Assembly: GCA_905221605.1 (NCBI GenBank)
Contig: CAJNDS010000180.1
Location: 685,001 to 749,000, forward strand
Direction of reading: 5' to 3'
From: Symbiodinium natans
Lineage: Eukaryota > Sar > Dinophyceae > Suessiales > Symbiodiniaceae
Length of the DNA stretch: 64,000 nucleotides
The notes under the pieces were generated by a model that was not told where the DNA came from, did not search any database, and saw only the letters and a program-made list of their open reading frames with translations. The position numbers and the translations under genes are program-made. Shown here piece after piece: positions 59,805-64,000 of this stretch. Positions within the stretch are counted from its first letter, which is position 1. Every line of letters starts with the position of its first letter.

Positions 59805-60446
59805 ATGCATAAACATAAAAGAAGAAATGAAGGAATAATATATGAAGCGCCTAATACAAGAAATAAAATACATGACGATGTTAGGGAAGAATTAGCAGGT
59901 GCCGAAACGTTCTTAACGGACACACAAGGACTTAAATTAGCATACGAAAATCCTGACGGAATATATCAGAATGGCTCTATTCTATATATAGCAGGAACTA
60001 AAAGTGGGAGAGATGTTTATGATGATTTAAAATTACCGTTATATCAAACAAGAAACACGAAGAGATACAAAGACGTTGATAAGTTCATTGAAGACGGAAC
60101 TATAGAAGTTGATGGTAAAAAACTTACAGGAATTACTGATATCATTAGCCATAGTTTAGGTTCAGCAGTGGGACAACAAATAAATACTGATTATGGTAAT
60201 ATTTTTAGAAGTCGCAGTTATGGGTCTCCTTTTGTTTCAAATCAAAGACCGCAAGACACAGGAACAAATTTAAGAATACGAAAGGCTGGTGATGTTGTTA
60301 GTATGTTTGATAGAGGAAGCACAACATTAAATAAGGGAACTTTAGACCCTTTGCAAAATCATTCCTATCAAGACATAGGAAATGTTCATAATAAACCAGG
60401 CAACTTACCAATAACACAAGAAGAGTTTATGCAACAATTTAATTAA
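59805..60446 (+). CDS. Lipase-like alpha/beta-hydrolase
   Basis: 213 residues. SHSLGSAVG with Ser117 is a nucleophile elbow (G-x-S-x-G with the first Gly replaced by Ser), preceded by a TDII strand and followed by YGSPFVS. A possible triad is completed by Asp169 (DVVSMFD) and His186 (LQNHSYQD). The layout is like class-3 lipases, which occur in several Polinton-like viruses and could act on membranes during entry or release. The N-terminus (HKHKRRNEG) is basic. Confidence 0.65.
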   Translation: MHKHKRRNEGIIYEAPNTRNKIHDDVREELAGAETFLTDTQGLKLAYENPDGIYQNGSILYIAGTKSGRDVYDDLKLPLYQTRNTKRYKDVDKFIEDGTIEVDGKKLTGITDIISHSLGSAVGQQINTDYGNIFRSRSYGSPFVSNQRPQDTGTNLRIRKAGDVVSMFDRGSTTLNKGTLDPLQNHSYQDIGNVHNKPGNLPITQEEFMQQFN

Positions 60447-60465
60447 TTTCTAAATAATAATAATA

Positions 60466-60660
60466 ATGTTTCATAAAAAGGCAACAACATACGAACAGAT
60501 GGAGAAGACGACACCAAAAGAGAAGAAGTTTAAGCAAAACAGTTATGAAGAAATAAGGAAACTTGTGGAAGAAAATGAAGGAAATAATATAGTTAAAGAT
60601 ATTAAGAACAAAAAGAAAAATAATAAAGAAATTTCATATAATTTTAAATTATTTGATTAA
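60466..60660 (+). CDS. Hypothetical small lysine-rich viral protein
   Basis: 64 residues, strongly basic (KKEKKFKQN, KNKKKNNKE). TTTCTAAATAATAATA lies directly upstream. Position between lipase-like and capsid genes suggests a late gene. A DNA-condensing role is conceivable but unsupported. Confidence 0.5.
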   Translation: MFHKKATTYEQMEKTTPKEKKFKQNSYEEIRKLVEENEGNNIVKDIKNKKKNNKEISYNFKLFD

Positions 60661-60716
60661 ATATAATATTAACAATTATATTTAATTAAATTTTTCTATA
60701 GTAAAATATATATTAG

Positions 60717-62150
60717 ATGGAAACTTTTAGCCCGGAAGATATTCTAATTGACAGCCTCTCGTTTAAATTAAACAAAGGTTCAAGTTATATTAATGATAGA
60801 AGAAGTGTGTCATTCTGGCCGAATGGGTCAAATATTTACAAAAGTGATAGTGGGAACCGTGTTTTAAAATTTAGTTTAAACGGAGAAGATAATAGTTGGT
60901 TAGACCCCCAATCAGTTCGTATTTTCTTTACATTAAAAAATCTTGATATTGGAGCATTTGATAATAAAGTCCGTCCATTATCTCCTCCTTATTGTTTCTT
61001 TAGAAGAATGAGAATTATAGCAGGAAATCAGGTTGTAGAAGACTTTGATAATTATAACCGAGTTCACCATATGTTTTCTAAAATGATGTCTCAAGGAGCA
61101 AGAAAAGATGAAGCAAATGAAGGTTTTGGACAACGATATGATGATGAAGTGAAAACATTAGTTAATAAAGTTGGAACAGAATTATCACACGAAGTAAACG
61201 GTTTTACTCTTCAAGGTTTCAGAGATACAATGACAGTCGGATTTAAACCATTATGTGGTTTATTCAGTCAGTTTAAGTATTTACCACTAAAGTATATGGG
61301 AAATTTAACGATTGAATTAGAATTGGTAACGAATGCTACTGATTGTATTATTGATTATAGAAGCTATCAACTTAATGATGATGTGGGTAATCGGTTTGTT
61401 CATAATGTAGACACTGGTGTTGAAGCAGATGCACAAATTAGAAATACAAGCATTCAGTGGGAAATTAATAATGCAAGAGTTGTCTGTGATGTTTGCACAC
61501 TTGACAATAATTTAAATAATGAATATGTTAAGCATCTGTTAGAAGGAAAAGGACTTCCCATTACTTACACAACATATATTACACAAAGTCAAACTATCAG
61601 CAATACAGATAATATAAGCATTCCGGTTATTCGTTCTGTTTCTAAATTAGTAGCATCTTTTATTACATTTTACAAAGCAGGAGACCCAAGCACAGGATTT
61701 GAATATTGTGATAAAGAATTTTGTAGATTTTATCACCCAATGCAAACTTCTGACGAAGCAGTTGATGGTTTATATAGTGAAAATAAAGATTTAGAGTTTC
61801 AAATTCAATTGGGTTCTAAGCTTTATCCAGAATATCCATGTCGCTCAATGACTGAATGCTATTATCATTTACGAAAGGCACTTAATTTACCTATGTTTCA
61901 TCAACATTCAATGAGTGTAAGTTTTAGACATTATAGAGACCGTCAATTCATCTTTGCCTTTTCATTTGAAAAAGTGCCCGATAGTAGTTATACAGGGATT
62001 AACACGCGTAGCGGACAGCAAATGTTAGTTAAAATTAAACCAGTAGGAACATCAATTCCAACTTTTGATATGCCAGAAAATATTTATATCACGATGCTTT
62101 CAGAACAGATACTAGAAATACGCGATTTAGGACTAAAGGTATTTGATTAG
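60717..62150 (+). CDS. Major capsid protein, double-jelly-roll type
   Basis: 477 residues. Segments RRSVSFWPNGSNIYKSDSGNRVLKF, WLDPQSVRIFFTLKN, RPLSPPYCFFRRMRIIAGNQVVEDFDNYNRVHHMF and PLCGLFSQFKYLPLKYMGNLTIELEL resemble Polinton-like virus major capsid proteins, where two jelly rolls form the capsomer. Length fits. AAAATATATATTAG directly precedes the ATG. The gene is intact with no stop or shift, implying that the element was recently able to make capsids. Confidence 0.8.
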   Translation: METFSPEDILIDSLSFKLNKGSSYINDRRSVSFWPNGSNIYKSDSGNRVLKFSLNGEDNSWLDPQSVRIFFTLKNLDIGAFDNKVRPLSPPYCFFRRMRIIAGNQVVEDFDNYNRVHHMFSKMMSQGARKDEANEGFGQRYDDEVKTLVNKVGTELSHEVNGFTLQGFRDTMTVGFKPLCGLFSQFKYLPLKYMGNLTIELELVTNATDCIIDYRSYQLNDDVGNRFVHNVDTGVEADAQIRNTSIQWEINNARVVCDVCTLDNNLNNEYVKHLLEGKGLPITYTTYITQSQTISNTDNISIPVIRSVSKLVASFITFYKAGDPSTGFEYCDKEFCRFYHPMQTSDEAVDGLYSENKDLEFQIQLGSKLYPEYPCRSMTECYYHLRKALNLPMFHQHSMSVSFRHYRDRQFIFAFSFEKVPDSSYTGINTRSGQQMLVKIKPVGTSIPTFDMPENIYITMLSEQILEIRDLGLKVFD

Positions 62151-62196
62151 AATTTAATATTAACAAAATAATAATCTATTTTATTAATATTAACTA

Positions 62197-64000
62197 ATGC
62201 CATTAACACTTAATAATACAAATACATTAACAGCAGATAATATTGTTGTAAGTGGAACAGATTTAAGCGACTTATATGCAACAAAAACAGAATTAGGAGA
62301 CATCAACACAGCAAACACTTCAAACATAGCAACAAACACAGCAGACATAGCAGTTTTAAACACAAAGCAATTACAAAACTTCCATAATATTAGTTCTGTA
62401 TCACATATTTTAAATACTACTTATCAAACTAATTTACAACTATCAACAAATTTTTACAACAAGGTAGAAATAGACACGACTTTTACCAATTACTATACAC
62501 AAACACAGATAGATACAAATTTATCTACTAATTACCAGACTAACACCCAATTAGGAACAAATTATTATAATAAAACCGAGGTAGATGCCTTAGTAGGTGG
62601 TGGTGGTGGTTATAGTGATACAGATATTGATAATTTATTAGATTTACGTGTTCCCAAATCAGATTTTATTGATAGATTTAGCCCCAATCCTATTATTGAT
62701 TGCAGTGCCCCGACTGTTATTCATAGTGGATTAACATTAAACAATTCAACAATAAATATAAGTCCAGTAGCGGGATTATTATTTAGCAACCAAACAGGAG
62801 GAGGTGATAAAGTATTAGCAGAGTTTAAAAACGCAACTAGTTATATAACTTTACAAGGTGATAAAATATTTTGTAATAATACATCTGATAACGCAATAAA
62901 ACAATTAGATTTATCAAATAATAATGCAGGATACAAAATGTCAGGAAAAATAGAAGCGCCGACAGGTGGGTTAGTTGTAGAAAATACAGCAGATGGTAAT
63001 TTATCATTTACAGTTAGAAATACTGATAATTATATTACTTTTAATAATGATAATATTGATTGTTATAATTCAGTTGGTGATACAGGTAGGATTTTAAATT
63101 TAAATAACAATGCTAATCAATATGTTAAATCACACTCCTTATTAGTAGATACAGGAGCAAATACATTAACGGGAGGATATACATTAGATGTTGTTGATAG
63201 TGCTATTGTTAGACAAAATTTAAAAGTAGATGGTAATTTTGATTTAACAAATGATTTAAATTTTGATGGAGAAAATGCGAATGTTAATAATTCTAATGGA
63301 TTAACATTTTATAAAAATACAACAGATGCCAGTAATGTTTTAACAATAAAGAATGCACAAGGGTATTTAAAATTTAATTCATTTAATATTAATGCTTATA
63401 ATACAAGCAATGACAGTTCTTCATTACTTTTATTAAATACTGCAAATGGTAATGGTGTCTATTGTTTAAGTTTAGGCATCGGAGCAATTCAAGGTGCAAA
63501 TAAATTAAATGTAAGCGGTGGGAATGCTAATTTTGGTGGCACTTCATCATTTCAAAATACATCAACATTTAATGGAGATATTTATGTTAATAATTCAGGT
63601 AGAATATTTCAAAGAGCGGACGTCAATAATTCATTAAATATTATTTCAACAAATGAAATTAATTTTTCATTACAGTCAAATAGAACAACCGACCCTACAA
63701 CCGGAACAATAGCACTGCAACTAAACGACACTAATGGAATTACTATTAATAGAGCAGTTACAAATAATCAAACATTTAATAGTATTGGTAATATCGTTGG
63801 TGAGGCAGACATTATTAGTTGGGGACGTTTTATGTTTCAAAACAGTAGTGAATTTAAGGAAGTGTTGGATACACAATATAAATTATATATTAGAAATGGA
63901 GACACAGCAGGGGAAATGAATTTAACAATAGGCTTGGAAAATAGCACACCAGAAATACAATTAACTGATGGTAAAGTTACTTTATTAGGAAATTTAGAAA
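62197..64000 (+). CDS. Viral fibre/attachment-like protein, 3' end outside the window
   Basis: An ATG at 62197 opens a frame that stays open for 601 codons to the window edge. It is Asn/Thr-rich. The first 135 residues contain repeats of the phage-fibre type: YATKTELGDI (28-37), FYNKVEIDT (87-95), YYTQTQIDT and YYNKTEVDA (about 123-131). They predict a trimeric coiled coil. A five-Gly hinge follows (134-138), then long beta-type repeats (LKVDGNFDLTNDL, LNVSGGNANF). It resembles tail-fibre proteins of phages and large viruses and may bind the host cell. It directly follows the major capsid gene. Confidence 0.75.
   Translation, partial: MPLTLNNTNTLTADNIVVSGTDLSDLYATKTELGDINTANTSNIATNTADIAVLNTKQLQNFHNISSVSHILNTTYQTNLQLSTNFYNKVEIDTTFTNYYTQTQIDTNLSTNYQTNTQLGTNYYNKTEVDALVGGGGGYSDTDIDNLLDLRVPKSDFIDRFSPNPIIDCSAPTVIHSGLTLNNSTINISPVAGLLFSNQTGGGDKVLAEFKNATSYITLQGDKIFCNNTSDNAIKQLDLSNNNAGYKMSGKIEAPTGGLVVENTADGNLSFTVRNTDNYITFNNDNIDCYNSVGDTGRILNLNNNANQYVKSHSLLVDTGANTLTGGYTLDVVDSAIVRQNLKVDGNFDLTNDLNFDGENANVNNSNGLTFYKNTTDASNVLTIKNAQGYLKFNSFNINAYNTSNDSSSLLLLNTANGNGVYCLSLGIGAIQGANKLNVSGGNANFGGTSSFQNTSTFNGDIYVNNSGRIFQRADVNNSLNIISTNEINFSLQSNRTTDPTTGTIALQLNDTNGITINRAVTNNQTFNSIGNIVGEADIISWGRFMFQNSSEFKEVLDTQYKLYIRNGDTAGEMNLTIGLENSTPEIQLTDGKVTLLGNLE

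Larger units (their letters stand above)
47370..64000. mobile_element. Integrated Polinton-like virus / Maverick-type element, right end outside the window
   Basis: Composition changes sharply from GC-balanced repeats to AT-rich, tightly packed, intron-free ORFs. Gene content is integrase (retroviral DDE), PolB-like polymerase fused to SF1 helicase, GIY-YIG nuclease, penton-like minor capsid protein, major capsid protein, lipase-like protein and fibre protein. This combination is typical of Polinton-like viruses and relatives. The minus-strand block spans 48526-59764 (with one small plus-strand gene) and the plus-strand block runs from 59805 to the edge. No packaging ATPase or maturation protease is seen; they may lie to the right. 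The left boundary is estimated from composition, and no terminal inverted repeat can be tested. No CCCTAAA arrays occur inside. Confidence 0.85.

Noticed and set aside
63734..63919. Short open frame inside the fibre gene
   Set aside because: It overlaps the 601-codon fibre frame in another phase and has no features of its own.

Overview
The window looks like nuclear DNA of a dinoflagellate or close alveolate relative carrying a large integrated DNA virus. Support for the host call: dispersed (TTTAGGG)n repeats; a Ty1/copia element of the type seen in Symbiodiniaceae, with DNA-methyltransferase-like and 2OG-oxygenase-like domains in pol; GC-rich coding DNA whose introns start with GT, GC or GA and end in AG; and a sequence in the copia LTR matching the 3' end of the dinoflagellate spliced leader. 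No rRNA, tRNA or CRISPR was seen.

Layout. Positions 1-11618 are a gene-poor mosaic of short TTTAGGG/CCCTAAA arrays, about 100-bp inverted-repeat elements (families C-F, H, J here), exon-like scraps, and a ~67-bp satellite (5271-6606). A complete copia element (11619-21524) has identical 221-bp LTRs and a 5-bp CCCTA target duplication inside a telomere-like array; its polyprotein is spread over four ORFs by three frame changes. A probable ML (NPC2/MD-2-like) gene end lies at 22056-22559. A long OSCA/CSC1/TMEM63-like channel gene (25216-28510) is interrupted by one 100-bp intron that is a terminal-inverted-repeat element. After another mosaic (28511-42640), a class-V aminotransferase gene (42643-44954) is rebuilt from seven exons. 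At least five of its six introns belong to, or resemble, small element families found elsewhere in the window.

From about 47370 to the right edge the DNA becomes AT-rich, compact and free of telomere-like arrays. This is a Polinton-like virus/Maverick-type element that runs out of the window. It encodes a retroviral-type integrase, a PolB-like polymerase fused to an SF1 helicase, a GIY-YIG nuclease, a penton-like minor capsid protein, a double-jelly-roll-type major capsid protein, a lipase-like protein, several structural-looking hypotheticals and a long fibre protein cut by the window edge. The left flank of the element holds three different 21-22 bp tandem repeats with palindromic cores.

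Two stories stand out. First, introner biology is readable at base level: the target duplication supplies the 5' splice site (G followed by T, C or A), and the element's inverted repeat, usually 5'-CT...AG-3', supplies the acceptor. Second, an apparently intact polymerase-helicase virus is integrated in a repeat-riddled host genome. All calls come from reading the sequence; no database search was possible.
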